Assembly (NCBI RefSeq): GCF_003958625.1
Contig: NZ_RSEL01000029.1
Coordinates: 1-64,000, forward strand
Direction: 5' to 3'
Origin: Tsuneonella rigui
Lineage (GTDB): Bacteria > Pseudomonadota > Alphaproteobacteria > Sphingomonadales > Sphingomonadaceae
Length of the DNA stretch: 64,000 bases
The position numbers were made by a program, and so were the translations under genes. How positions within the stretch are numbered: position 1 is the stretch's first letter; every line of letters starts with the position of its first letter. This document shows, one piece after another, positions 31,044 through 39,781 of this stretch. A model generated the notes under the pieces. That model searched no databases. It saw only the letters and a list, made by a program, of their open reading frames with translations, and had not been told where the DNA came from.

Positions 31044-32041
31044 CTGGCGGAGGCGTAAGCCCGCGCGGGCTGTGCCTGGTACCCATCGTAGAGCGCGCGG
31101 GCGATGCTCGCGATCTTCGCGTCGCGTGCCTCGCGTGAGCCCTGCCCCGTGACGTAGATCGCCACCGCGATGGCGCGGCCGTCGGGCGTGTTGATGATGC
31201 CGATGTCGCTCGCGGTATTGCTCAGCGTGCCGGTCTTGTGCGCCACCCGCGCATCGTCGGGCAGCATCGCGCGCATACGGTGCGTGCCGGTGCGGCAGCG
31301 GCCCATCGCGCCGAGGATCACCTTACGGCTGCTCTCGGCCAGGAACTTGCCCTGGTAGAGGCCGGTCAGCAGGCGGACCATCGCTTCGGGCGTGGCGCTG
31401 TCGCGGATATCGACCGTGCGGGCCGGATCGATCTCACCGTCGTCGCGCACCAGGGTGGCGATGTCGCGGGTCAGGTTGAAGTTGGCGATCCCGTTACGGC
31501 GCGCCCAGTCGTTGACCACGCTGGTCCCGCCGACCGCAGCAAGCAGCGCGTCGGTCGCCTGGTTGTTCGAGCGGGTGATCATCATCTCGATGAGATCGAC
31601 CGCCTTGTAGTACTTGCCCGGCACCACCGGCGCCTTGGCGCTGGAGAAGCGCTTGGAAGCGACCGGCACCATCAGCGGAAATTCGCTCGTCAGCGTGAAG
31701 CGGCCGCGCTCGACCCCTTCCATGAAGGTCGCCGCGATCGCGATCTTGCTGGTCGAGGCCATCGGGAAGCGCTGATCGCCGAGCACCGAAACTTCGCGGC
31801 CGCTCGCGAGATCCACTGCGTAGACGCCGATCCGGCCGGCGGAGCCATCGGCGATCCGCGCAATGGTCGCGTCGAACGGACTCTGGACGCGCACTTGCGC
31901 GACCATCGGCGTGCGCGCCTGCGTGCCGAGCGCCGCGTCGAAGGCACTATTGAAGTCGCCGTCGGCCGCCTGAGCCGTCGTCAGGCTCGTGAACCCCAGC
32001 GCCAGAGCGGCGCACCACCGTGCTATGCGTCCCAATCCCAT
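31037..32041 (-). CDS. Class A beta-lactamase-like serine hydrolase lacking the Glu166 equivalent
   Basis: 334 residues with signal peptide MGLGRIARWCAALALGFTSLTTAQA. Active-site elements of the class A/PBP fold are present: SxxK as S96-T-S-K99, the SDN-loop as SNN (158-160) and KTG at 269-271 followed by TLSNTASDIGII. In the omega-loop, where class A enzymes have the ExxLN motif, this protein reads LTRDIATLV (190-198). The general base Glu166 and Asn170 are therefore replaced (probably by I194 and V198), although the following TVDIRDSATP still matches the family. It could be acylated by beta-lactams but should hydrolyse the acyl-enzyme poorly. A cell-wall or other hydrolase role is more likely than resistance. 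Confidence 0.85.
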   Translation of the reverse strand: MGLGRIARWCAALALGFTSLTTAQAADGDFNSAFDAALGTQARTPMVAQVRVQSPFDATIARIADGSAGRIGVYAVDLASGREVSVLGDQRFPMASTSKIAIAATFMEGVERGRFTLTSEFPLMVPVASKRFSSAKAPVVPGKYYKAVDLIEMMITRSNNQATDALLAAVGGTSVVNDWARRNGIANFNLTRDIATLVRDDGEIDPARTVDIRDSATPEAMVRLLTGLYQGKFLAESSRKVILGAMGRCRTGTHRMRAMLPDDARVAHKTGTLSNTASDIGIINTPDGRAIAVAIYVTGQGSREARDAKIASIARALYDGYQAQPARAYASASY

Positions 32042-32165
32042 GACCCCCAGACTATCCCGTCATGCTTCACAGGGACTTAACGGCGGCCAGAAAATTGGCG
32101 CAAGGGATGCGCGACGAAAAGTGTCCCTCGCGCGATATGGAGAGCCGAAGGCGGGAACTATTCGG

Positions 32166-34166
32166 TCACGAACCGAACGGAAAAGTGTCCGGCACGCCTT
32201 CGTGCGGCTCGTGTCCGGCGGGTTCGAGCGCGCTGGTCTGGTCGAACCAGACATAGCCATTGAACTGCTCGGGCAGCACCGCCTCGCTGTAGTGGCTCCA
32301 CCGCTCGGTCTCAGGGCGGTAGATCACGCCGATGAAACGTTCCAGCCGCGGTTGCGCGAGACGCGAGCGTAGCGCGTCGTCGGCACCGGGCAGGAGCAGG
32401 AAGCGCTCGATCCCGGTATCGTGGCACAACCGCTCGTAGCTGTCGGAGCGCGATGGGAGCACCCGCTTGACTTCGCGGTCGCCGTCCCAGTCGGTCGCCG
32501 CCGAGACCGTACCAGCATGCGTGCCGAACCCGATCAGCGCGACCTCGTCGCCCCATTTCTCGCGCGCGAGTTGGCCGATGTTATGCTCGCCGCGCACCGC
32601 GCCCATGTCGGTCGCGCGGGCATCGCCGATGTGGCTGTTGTGCGCCCACACGACTGCCTTTGCCTGGGGACCGCCGTGCTCGAGCAGGTGTTCGAGCGTG
32701 TCGGCCATATGCTCGTCGCGCAGGTTCCAGCTGTCCGCGCCGCCGTAGTACATGACCCGGTAATAGCGCTCGGCTGAAGCGACGAGGCGCGCGTTCATCG
32801 CCGCCCCGAATGCCTCGCCGTCGTTTTCGAGCGCGTCCTGCAGCATCTCGCGGCACTGCGCGATGACCGCCTCCTCGCACCAGCCGAAGCCGTGGGTCAG
32901 CGCTGCGCGGCCATAGACGGCGGGATCGTCCTGCCACGGGGTCAGGCAACCGTACCGTTCGCGGGCCACGGCGGCGGCTTCGGGATCGTTCTCATCGAGG
33001 TACGCCAGCACCGCCTCGATCGAGCCCGACATGTTGTAGATGTCGAGGCCGTAGAAACCGGCCATGTCCTCCGGCCCGCGGTCGCGGTTGATCGCGTGGA
33101 GATCGTGCATCAGCCGCGCGATCACCGGGTTGCGCCACATCCACGTCGGGAAGCGGCGGAACGGGCGTTCCGCGCCCTCGCGCGCCGGCTGGTGACCGAT
33201 CGCGCGGTTGAGCACCGCGGCATCGGGCCAGTCCGCCTCGGCCGCTACGATGGTGAAGCCGTGCCGTTCGACCAGCCGCTTGGTGATTGCCGCGCGGGCC
33301 TGGTAGAATTCCAGCGTGCCGTGGCTGCATTCGCCGAGCATGACCACGCGCTTGTCGGCAAATCGGTCGAACGCCTCGGCGAACGCCGGGTCGTCGATTG
33401 GCGGCAGCGGGACCGCATGCTGCGCGATCAGCTCGGGTAGCGACTGCGCGCGGGCGGGCCGGTGGTCGCTCGCGGTGCGCACGCCGTCCTCGGGCACCGC
33501 GCCGGGCAGGAGCGGAACGAAGCGGACAGGCGCGAGATCGTGGCTCTCCCACTGCTCCTCGCTCGTACGCTCGATGCAGCGCAGTTGCTGAACGTCTTCT
33601 CCGCCGACGGGAATGATCAGCCGGCCGCCGACCTTGAGCTGCCGTTGCAGCGCGTCAGGGACCGCATCGCTCCGCGCGGCGACCAGGATGGCATCGAACG
33701 GCGCTTCGGCGGGCAGGCCTTCCATGCCATCGCCGGCGAGGACGGTGCAGTTGCCGTAGCCGAGCGCCTCGATCCGCTCGCTCGCCTCGCGCGCCAGCTT
33801 GCCGTGGCGTTCGATGGCGAAGACCTCGTCCGCGATGCGCGAGAGGACCGCGGCCGCATAGCCCGATCCCGCGCCGACCTCGAGCACACGGTCGCCCGGA
33901 CCGATCTCCGCCGCATCGATCATGCTGGCGACGATCCACGGCTGGCTAATCGTCTGCCCTTCGCCGATCGGCAGCGGCCCGTCGCGGTAGGTGAATTCGC
34001 GCAGGCCCTCCGGCACAAAGTCCTCGCGCGGAACTTCCCGGAATGCGTCGAGCACGCGCCGGTCGGTGACCCCGCGGCGGGCGATCTGGCGCTCGACCAT
34101 GCGGGCGCGTGCGGTCGCCCCGCCGCTCATGCCGAGGCGACGGGCCAGGGCACGCAGCGGGCGCAC
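32166..34166 (-). CDS. Protein-L-isoaspartate methyltransferase fused to erythromycin esterase-like domain
   Basis: 666-residue two-domain protein. Residues 1-220 are a protein-L-isoaspartate O-methyltransferase: GEGQTISQPWIVASM (68-82), SAM motif EVGAGSGY (96-103), and KVGGRLIIPVG (178-188). Residues 245-655 belong to the erythromycin esterase/succinoglycan biosynthesis family, with GECSHGTLEFY (278-288, conserved Glu and His) and VVWAHNSHIGDARATDMG. The frame is continuous with no sign of error, so it is a true fusion. Pcm repairs isoaspartyl residues. The second domain is a hydrolase of unknown substrate; macrolide resistance should not be assumed. The host-attachment gene ends 7 bp upstream, so the two genes are coupled. 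Confidence 0.92.
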   Translation of the reverse strand: MRPLRALARRLGMSGGATARARMVERQIARRGVTDRRVLDAFREVPREDFVPEGLREFTYRDGPLPIGEGQTISQPWIVASMIDAAEIGPGDRVLEVGAGSGYAAAVLSRIADEVFAIERHGKLAREASERIEALGYGNCTVLAGDGMEGLPAEAPFDAILVAARSDAVPDALQRQLKVGGRLIIPVGGEDVQQLRCIERTSEEQWESHDLAPVRFVPLLPGAVPEDGVRTASDHRPARAQSLPELIAQHAVPLPPIDDPAFAEAFDRFADKRVVMLGECSHGTLEFYQARAAITKRLVERHGFTIVAAEADWPDAAVLNRAIGHQPAREGAERPFRRFPTWMWRNPVIARLMHDLHAINRDRGPEDMAGFYGLDIYNMSGSIEAVLAYLDENDPEAAAVARERYGCLTPWQDDPAVYGRAALTHGFGWCEEAVIAQCREMLQDALENDGEAFGAAMNARLVASAERYYRVMYYGGADSWNLRDEHMADTLEHLLEHGGPQAKAVVWAHNSHIGDARATDMGAVRGEHNIGQLAREKWGDEVALIGFGTHAGTVSAATDWDGDREVKRVLPSRSDSYERLCHDTGIERFLLLPGADDALRSRLAQPRLERFIGVIYRPETERWSHYSEAVLPEQFNGYVWFDQTSALEPAGHEPHEGVPDTFPFGS

Positions 34167-34173
34167 GCCGGGC

Positions 34174-34581
34174 TCACGCCTCTGCCAAAACTCGCTCGAT
34201 CTCGGGCAACGGCGAGTTCGTGAGGTCCTTGGCGAGATCGCCGACGATGCGGGCCTCCAGCTCCTGGTGGCAATGCTGGCGGATCTGGCCGAGCGTCTTG
34301 GGATCGGCGGCGATCACCACCGGCTCCTTCGCGCCGTTGAGCGTCGCCTTGTTGAACCACTCGGCGATCGCGGCGCCGTGCGCCAGCTCGTCGACATCAG
34401 TGCTGCCGTTGCGCTGCCCGGCCGGGTCCTGATGACGCACCCCGGCGCTGAAGTTGGTCAGCAGGAGGTCGGGCTCGCTGACCTTTTCGAGCTTGGGCTC
34501 GAACGGCTGGCCGACGTTCCGCATGATGACGAGCCGCTCGCCATTGGCGAGTGCGACGAGGGCCTGGTGCGGGATCTTCAT
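34174..34581 (-). CDS. Host attachment family protein (baeRF family 12)
   Basis: 135 residues from ATG 34581, which has a GGAGAG ribosome binding site. It belongs to the Host_attach family, whose members adopt the eRF1/ribonuclease H-like fold first noted around plant-host attachment genes of Agrobacterium. Conserved features are the N-terminal VALANGERLVIMRN, the central AHGAAIAEWFNKATLNGAKEPVVIAADPKTLGQIR and the C-terminal DLAKDLTNSPLPEIERVL. An RNA- or ribosome-related role has been proposed for the fold; none is proven. It is the first gene of a two-gene operon with the Pcm fusion. Confidence 0.85.
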   Translation of the reverse strand: MKIPHQALVALANGERLVIMRNVGQPFEPKLEKVSEPDLLLTNFSAGVRHQDPAGQRNGSTDVDELAHGAAIAEWFNKATLNGAKEPVVIAADPKTLGQIRQHCHQELEARIVGDLAKDLTNSPLPEIERVLAEA

Positions 34582-34741
34582 GGGGGCGTCTCTCCTTCGT
34601 ATGCGAAGGGTCAACGGCAGGCGGGCAGCTTAGTGCCCGCCGGCTTCGGCGTGATGGAAGGCGCCCGCGACAGGCTGAGTTATCGTTAACGCGGTGGTGA
34701 CTGCGGGCGGGTAGAACGCTTCTCAACTGGAGAAGGTTCGC

Positions 34742-34927
34742 ATGAAGTTCGTTCCGCTTCCCTCGCGCGGGGGCAATTACCTCGTGGTCGCATCGAACGT
34801 GGCGTGGCTGCGCAGCGATGAGAACGGCCAGACCAAGGTTGGGATAGTCGGCGGGCAGCCACTGCTGGTGACCGGCTCGGTCGAGGAGATCGCCGAGATC
34901 ATCCTGCGCGAGACCCGCGGGGAATAG
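34742..34927 (+). CDS. 61-residue conserved small protein, FlbD-like pattern
   Basis: Starts at ATG 34742 after GGAGAAGG. Sequence features: MKFVPLPSRGGNYLVVASNV, then AWLRSDENGQTKVGIVGGQPL and a helix GSVEEIAEIILRE. The order (short beta strands, a Gly turn, and a VxxSVEEIxxxI helix) resembles the small FlbD-type proteins, but no flagellar gene is nearby and I do not assign a function. Codon use fits the genome. A hairpin terminator lies 13 bp after the stop. Confidence 0.65.
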   Translation: MKFVPLPSRGGNYLVVASNVAWLRSDENGQTKVGIVGGQPLLVTGSVEEIAEIILRETRGE

Positions 34928-34940
34928 TAGGCATAGAAAA

Positions 34941-34966
34941 GGGCCGGAGGATTGCTCCTCCGGCCC
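34941..34966 (-). terminator. Bidirectional intrinsic terminator between the small protein gene and groEL
   Basis: Perfect 11-bp stem GGGCCGGAGGA (34941-34951)/TCCTCCGGCCC (34956-34966). On the minus strand the loop is GCAA and the stem is followed by TTTTCT, so it is best for groEL. On the plus strand the tail is TCTTCT, weaker but usable for the 61-residue gene. Confidence 0.85.
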
Positions 34967-34986
34967 TCTTCTACTTCTGGCGGGCC

Positions 34987-35069
34987 GACTCGGGCAAAGC
35001 CCGAGTCGTCAGACGGAGCTTCGCTCCGCTGGCCGGACCGGCGCGAGCGCCGGCTAGCCTGAGCTAGCC
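34987..35069 (-). repeat. Four consecutive hairpins in the groEL 3' untranslated region
   Basis: Between the groEL stop (35084) and its terminator are four perfect palindromes in a row: GACTCGGGC/GCCCGAGTC (34987-35007), CGGAGC/GCTCCG (35014-35028), CCGGCGC/GCGCCGG (35038-35053) and GGCTAGC/GCTAGCC (35052-35069). Nothing is coded here. Such arrays can protect mRNA 3' ends or belong to REP-like repeats. Confidence 0.6.
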
Positions 35070-35083
35070 GGGCCGCTATCCGG

Positions 35084-36742
<1,659 letters not shown>

Positions 36743-36752
36743 CTATGATTCT

Positions 36753-36814
36753 GATCCCCCGCGAAAGCGGGGGTCTGGTGCGATGACGACTGGGGTCCCC
36801 GCCTTCGCGGGGAC
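36753..36814. repeat. Two GC-rich palindromes in the groES-groEL spacer
   Basis: GATCCCCCGC-GAAA-GCGGGGGTC (36753-36775) and GTCCCCGC-CTTC-GCGGGGAC (36795-36814) are closely related stem-loops about 20 bp apart and in opposite relative orientation. The motif CCCCGC/GCGGGG with a short loop looks like a dispersed intergenic repeat pair. It may reduce groEL relative to groES or stabilise the mRNA. Confidence 0.55.
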
Positions 36815-36824
36815 TCACGGCTTG

Positions 36825-37112
36825 TCAGCCGACGATCCCCATGATGTCGCTTTCCTTCATGATCAGCAGGTCTTCGCCGTCGATCTTGACCTCGGTGCCG
36901 GACCACTTGCCGAACAGCACGCGGTCGCCGGCCTTCACCTCGAGCGGGTGAACCTGGCCCTGCTCGTTGCGGGCGCCGGTGCCGACGGCGACGATCTCGC
37001 CTTCGCTCGGCTTTTCCTGCGCGCTGTCGGGGATGATGATGCCGCCGGCGGTCTTGCTGTCGGCCTCGATGCGGCGGACGAGAACGCGGTCGTGCAACGG
37101 ACGGAATGCCAT
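36825..37112 (-). CDS. groES: Co-chaperonin GroES (10 kDa)
   Basis: 95 residues from ATG 37112 ([17 protein letters not shown]). The mobile loop segment is [23 protein letters not shown], and the C-terminus [10 protein letters not shown] is typical. A longer frame starting at 37175 runs through the CIRCE operator and is not real. First gene of the groES-groEL operon, which is controlled by a CIRCE element and a promoter just upstream. Confidence 0.98.
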   Translation of the reverse strand: MAFRPLHDRVLVRRIEADSKTAGGIIIPDSAQEKPSEGEIVAVGTGARNEQGQVHPLEVKAGDRVLFGKWSGTEVKIDGEDLLIMKESDIMGIVG

Positions 37113-37145
37113 GTCGCTTACCCTTTCGTAGGTGGTGAGAATGGT

Positions 37146-37172
37146 TTGGCACTCCCGCATGGAGAGTGCCAG
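37146..37172 (-). promoter_or_regulatory. CIRCE operator (HrcA site) upstream of groESL
   Basis: TTGGCACTC (37146-37154), nine bases, then GAGTGCCAG (37164-37172). This is the CIRCE inverted repeat TTAGCACTC-N9-GAGTGCTAA with one change per arm, and the changes preserve symmetry. It lies just downstream of the predicted start point, so HrcA would block groESL transcription; hrcA itself is not in the window. Confidence 0.92.
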
Positions 37173-37180
37173 CACGCGGC

Positions 37181-37208
37181 CATTTAGTGCGCGTCAGATG
37201 GGCGTCAA
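37181..37208 (-). promoter_or_regulatory. Predicted groESL promoter
   Basis: On the minus strand: CTTGACG (-35, 37203-37208 as TTGACG), a 16-bp spacer and TAAATG (-10, 37186-37181). The start would fall right before the CIRCE repeat. The CTTG..CTAAAT spacing also resembles the RpoH heat-shock consensus, so both sigma factors may act. Confidence 0.55.
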
Positions 37209-37230
37209 GCGGCCCGGGACAAGATTCTTG

Positions 37231-38625
37231 TCAGGCCGTGCGGATCGTCAGCCCGAGCGCGTCGCGCTTCGACCAGCGCCACGTGAGCAGGCCAGCCGCA
37301 AAGACCAATCCGATCGCCAGCCCGACCCACACCCCGAACCCTTGGAGCGGAGTGAAGAAGCCGAGCCAGATCGCCGTGCCATAGCCCGGCACCCAGTAGC
37401 TGAAGATCGCAATCGCCATCGGCACGCGGGTATCCTGCAGTCCGCGCAGGGACCCGGCGGCAACTGCCTGCACGCCGTCGAACAACTGGAACGCGGCGGC
37501 CATCGTCATGTAGCTGATGGCGAAGGCCACCATCGCCGCGTTCGCCGGCGCGGCCGGATCGACATAGATGCTGAGCAACAGCTTAGGCGTGAACAGCATG
37601 GCGGCGGCGGTCAGGCACATGAACCCTGCCGCCACCGCGATACCCAGCCAGCCTGCCCGGCCGATCGCCGCGCGGTCGCCGGCTCCAAAGTGATAACCGA
37701 CCCGGATCGTCGCCGCCTGGCCCACGCCGAAGGGTACCTGGAATGCGAGTGCGGCGATCTGCAGCGCGACCGTGTGACCGGCAAGCTCCGACTCCCCGAT
37801 CCGGCCCATCAGCAATGCCGCGCCGCTGAACAGTCCGGCTTCTGCGATGATGATCACCATCACCGGGCTGCCGACCCGCACGATCTCGCGCAGGCGCGAC
37901 CATTCGGCGCGCCACCAGTTGCCGAAGATGCGGTACCGCCGCAGCCGCCGGTCGCGTCCGATCGCGACGAGATAGCTCGCGAGGACGAACAGCGAGGTGC
38001 ACACGCTCGCCAAGGCAGAGCCTTCCAGCCCGAGCGCGGGCGCGCCCAGATTGCCGAACACGAACACCCAGTTGAACAGGAGGCTCGCGCCTAGCGCCAA
38101 TCCGGTGATGGCGGTGGCGAAAATCGGCCGACCGAGCGCAGAGACGAAGTTTCGCAGCACGCTGGCCGCCACCATCGGGATCATCGCCCACATGATGATG
38201 CGCAGGAAATCGCCCGCTCGCGCCGACAGCGCCGGCGTCTGTCCGCTCGCGAGCATGATCGCTTCGCCGAACCAGCAGACCGCCATGCCGACCAGCCCGG
38301 TGGCGACCGCCAGCCACAGGCCCATGCGAACCGAGCGGCGGACTTCGCGCACCGCGTGGCGCCGGCGGCCGAGTTCTTCCGCGATCAGCGCCGCGACGAT
38401 CCCGGTAAGGCCGGAGAACGCCCACATGACCAGGCCGAATAGCGCGATGGCGAGCGCGGACGCGGCCAGCTCGCGCTCGCCCAGCCGCGCGACGAAAATC
38501 ACGTCGACAGCATGGACCAGCATTTGCAGCAGGTTGGCGAGCGCCAGGGGCCAGGCGAGCGCCAGCGTCGCGGACAGCTCGGTCCGCCAGGGCGCGTCGC
38601 GCGTCGAGATGGCTGCGTTCGGCAT
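37231..38625 (-). CDS. MATE family multidrug/cation antiporter
   Basis: Inner-membrane exporter of the NorM-like MATE family with 12 predicted helices. I choose ATG 38625 (464 residues, MPNAAISTRDAPWRTELSATL) because the conserved part begins there; ATG 38658 and a TTG at 38688 are also open. Typical segments are LALANLLQMLVHAVDVIFVARLGERELAASALA, NFVSALGRPIFATAITG and GVGQAATIRVGYHFGAGD. The substrate is unknown. The C-terminal codons overlap a 15-bp palindrome (37218-37232) that lies near the groES promoter. It is divergent from pagL. Confidence 0.92.
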   Translation of the reverse strand: MPNAAISTRDAPWRTELSATLALAWPLALANLLQMLVHAVDVIFVARLGERELAASALAIALFGLVMWAFSGLTGIVAALIAEELGRRRHAVREVRRSVRMGLWLAVATGLVGMAVCWFGEAIMLASGQTPALSARAGDFLRIIMWAMIPMVAASVLRNFVSALGRPIFATAITGLALGASLLFNWVFVFGNLGAPALGLEGSALASVCTSLFVLASYLVAIGRDRRLRRYRIFGNWWRAEWSRLREIVRVGSPVMVIIIAEAGLFSGAALLMGRIGESELAGHTVALQIAALAFQVPFGVGQAATIRVGYHFGAGDRAAIGRAGWLGIAVAAGFMCLTAAAMLFTPKLLLSIYVDPAAPANAAMVAFAISYMTMAAAFQLFDGVQAVAAGSLRGLQDTRVPMAIAIFSYWVPGYGTAIWLGFFTPLQGFGVWVGLAIGLVFAAGLLTWRWSKRDALGLTIRTA

Positions 38626-38732
38626 AAAGCCGGCCCGGATAGGCGCGCGTGTGCCCATCACAAAGGGCAAGGTTGCGCGATCGGACAATTGGCTTCAGCT
38701 TGCGGCAAGCTTGCCACAGCCAGGGGCGCGCC

Positions 38733-39263
38733 ATGAAGATCGCACTCGCTTTCGCCGCCGTTGCCGGCGCGCTCCTGTCCGCCGCACCGGCCCACGCGGG
38801 CGAGGTCTACGGCGGCGTATACAAGCACGCCGTCGATACGCTGTTCACGCTCGATACCCAGGAGAGCGGCGCGGACCTGCAGCTAGGCTATCGGTTCGAT
38901 CCGGTGGTGCCCGTGGCGAAGATCCAGCCGTACGTGTTCGGCTCGGTCAACAGCGACAAGGGCGGGACCGATTTCGTAGGTGTCGGGCTCAGCCGCAAGT
39001 TCAACCTTGGCGGAATGTATGTCCGTCCCGGCGTCGGGCTGGTGGTCCACGACGCGCCCTCGCTACGCTCCAACCCCGCCACCGGCCTGCGCACCGATCT
39101 CGGCAGCCGGGTGCTGTTCGAGCCGGAGATCGCGCTCGGTCTCAATGTCGCCCCGCGCGTCAGCGTCGAGGCGAGCTGGGTGCACATCTCCAACGGTCAG
39201 ATTCTCGGCAAGCAGAACCCGGGGATCGACATGATCGGCGTGCGGGCGAACCTGAAGCTGTAG
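38733..39263 (+). CDS. pagL: Lipid A 3-O-deacylase, PagL family
   Basis: Outer-membrane beta-barrel esterase that removes the 3-position acyl chain from lipid A. ATG 38733 gives a signal peptide (MKIALAFAAVAGALLSAAPAHA) and 176 residues. The PagL active-site strand near the C-terminus reads EASWVHISNGQ with His151 and Ser153, followed by NPGIDMIGVRANLKL; the His-x-Ser-Asn and NPG-x-D pattern is diagnostic. The protein ends in a barrel-type strand. Sphingomonads carry glycosphingolipids and many also have lipid A; this gene and lptB argue for LPS here. Confidence 0.88.
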   Translation: MKIALAFAAVAGALLSAAPAHAGEVYGGVYKHAVDTLFTLDTQESGADLQLGYRFDPVVPVAKIQPYVFGSVNSDKGGTDFVGVGLSRKFNLGGMYVRPGVGLVVHDAPSLRSNPATGLRTDLGSRVLFEPEIALGLNVAPRVSVEASWVHISNGQILGKQNPGIDMIGVRANLKL

Positions 39264-39299
39264 CGGCTCGCCCTTTGACCGGGGCCGACTAATCTTTAC

Positions 39300-39336
39300 A
39301 TGCATCAGGGCGCATCCGGCGCCCGGAGTGATGCAT
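39300..39336 (+). promoter_or_regulatory. Hairpin enclosing the ribosome binding site of the cytochrome c gene
   Basis: ATGCATCA (39300-39307) pairs perfectly with TGATGCAT (39329-39336), which includes the first two bases of the start codon. Inside it GGGCGC (39308-39313) pairs with GCGCCC (39319-39324). The ribosome binding site GGAG (39325-39328) is left in a bulge. Such a fold would limit ribosome access, as in RNA thermometers or other leader switches. Confidence 0.5.
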
Positions 39337-39781
39337 GATCCGCCTAGCACTTGCCGCATCGCTGCTGCTTGCCCTCGCCGCCTGCGGTCAGGCCGCGCGC
39401 GAGAGCGACAACCCCAAGCCCGACGCGACCGCCGGCACCCAGGGCGAACGCCCGGCGCAAGCGGTCGCCGAAGCATCAAAAGCCGCCGCGGGCGAGCCGC
39501 CCGCCGCATTCGTCCAATGCAAGATTTGCCACACGACCGAGCCGGGCAAGCACTTGATCGGCCCGTCGCTCGCAGGCGTTTACGGCAAGCCGGCGGGCGC
39601 GGCGGCGGACTATCCCTACAGTGCCGCGCTCAAGCAGGCCGGGCTGACCTGGGACGATCCGACGCTCGACCGCTTTCTCGATGCGCCCATGAAAACCGTG
39701 CCCGGCACCCGCATGACCTATGCCGGGCTTAAGGACCCGGCCGCACGACGCGAAGTCATTGCTTACATGAAGACCCTTTGA
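39335..39781 (+). CDS. Lipoprotein c-type cytochrome
   Basis: 148 residues. MIRLALAASLLLALAAC is a lipoprotein signal with Cys17 as lipidation site. A low-complexity linker (20-55) precedes a class I cytochrome c domain with heme motif CKICH (62-66), IGPSLAGVYGKPAG and distal-ligand region TRMTYAGL. The mature protein would be membrane-anchored and periplasmic, carrying electrons between complexes. A hairpin covers its ribosome binding site. The stop TGA overlaps the ATG of the next gene (TGATG). Confidence 0.9.
   Translation: MIRLALAASLLLALAACGQAARESDNPKPDATAGTQGERPAQAVAEASKAAAGEPPAAFVQCKICHTTEPGKHLIGPSLAGVYGKPAGAAADYPYSAALKQAGLTWDDPTLDRFLDAPMKTVPGTRMTYAGLKDPAARREVIAYMKTL

Noticed and set aside
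31037-34166. Antibiotic resistance genes (beta-lactamase and erythromycin esterase)
   Set aside because: The lactamase-like protein lacks the deacylating Glu, and the esterase-like domain is part of a repair-enzyme fusion on core-type DNA. Resistance cannot be claimed.
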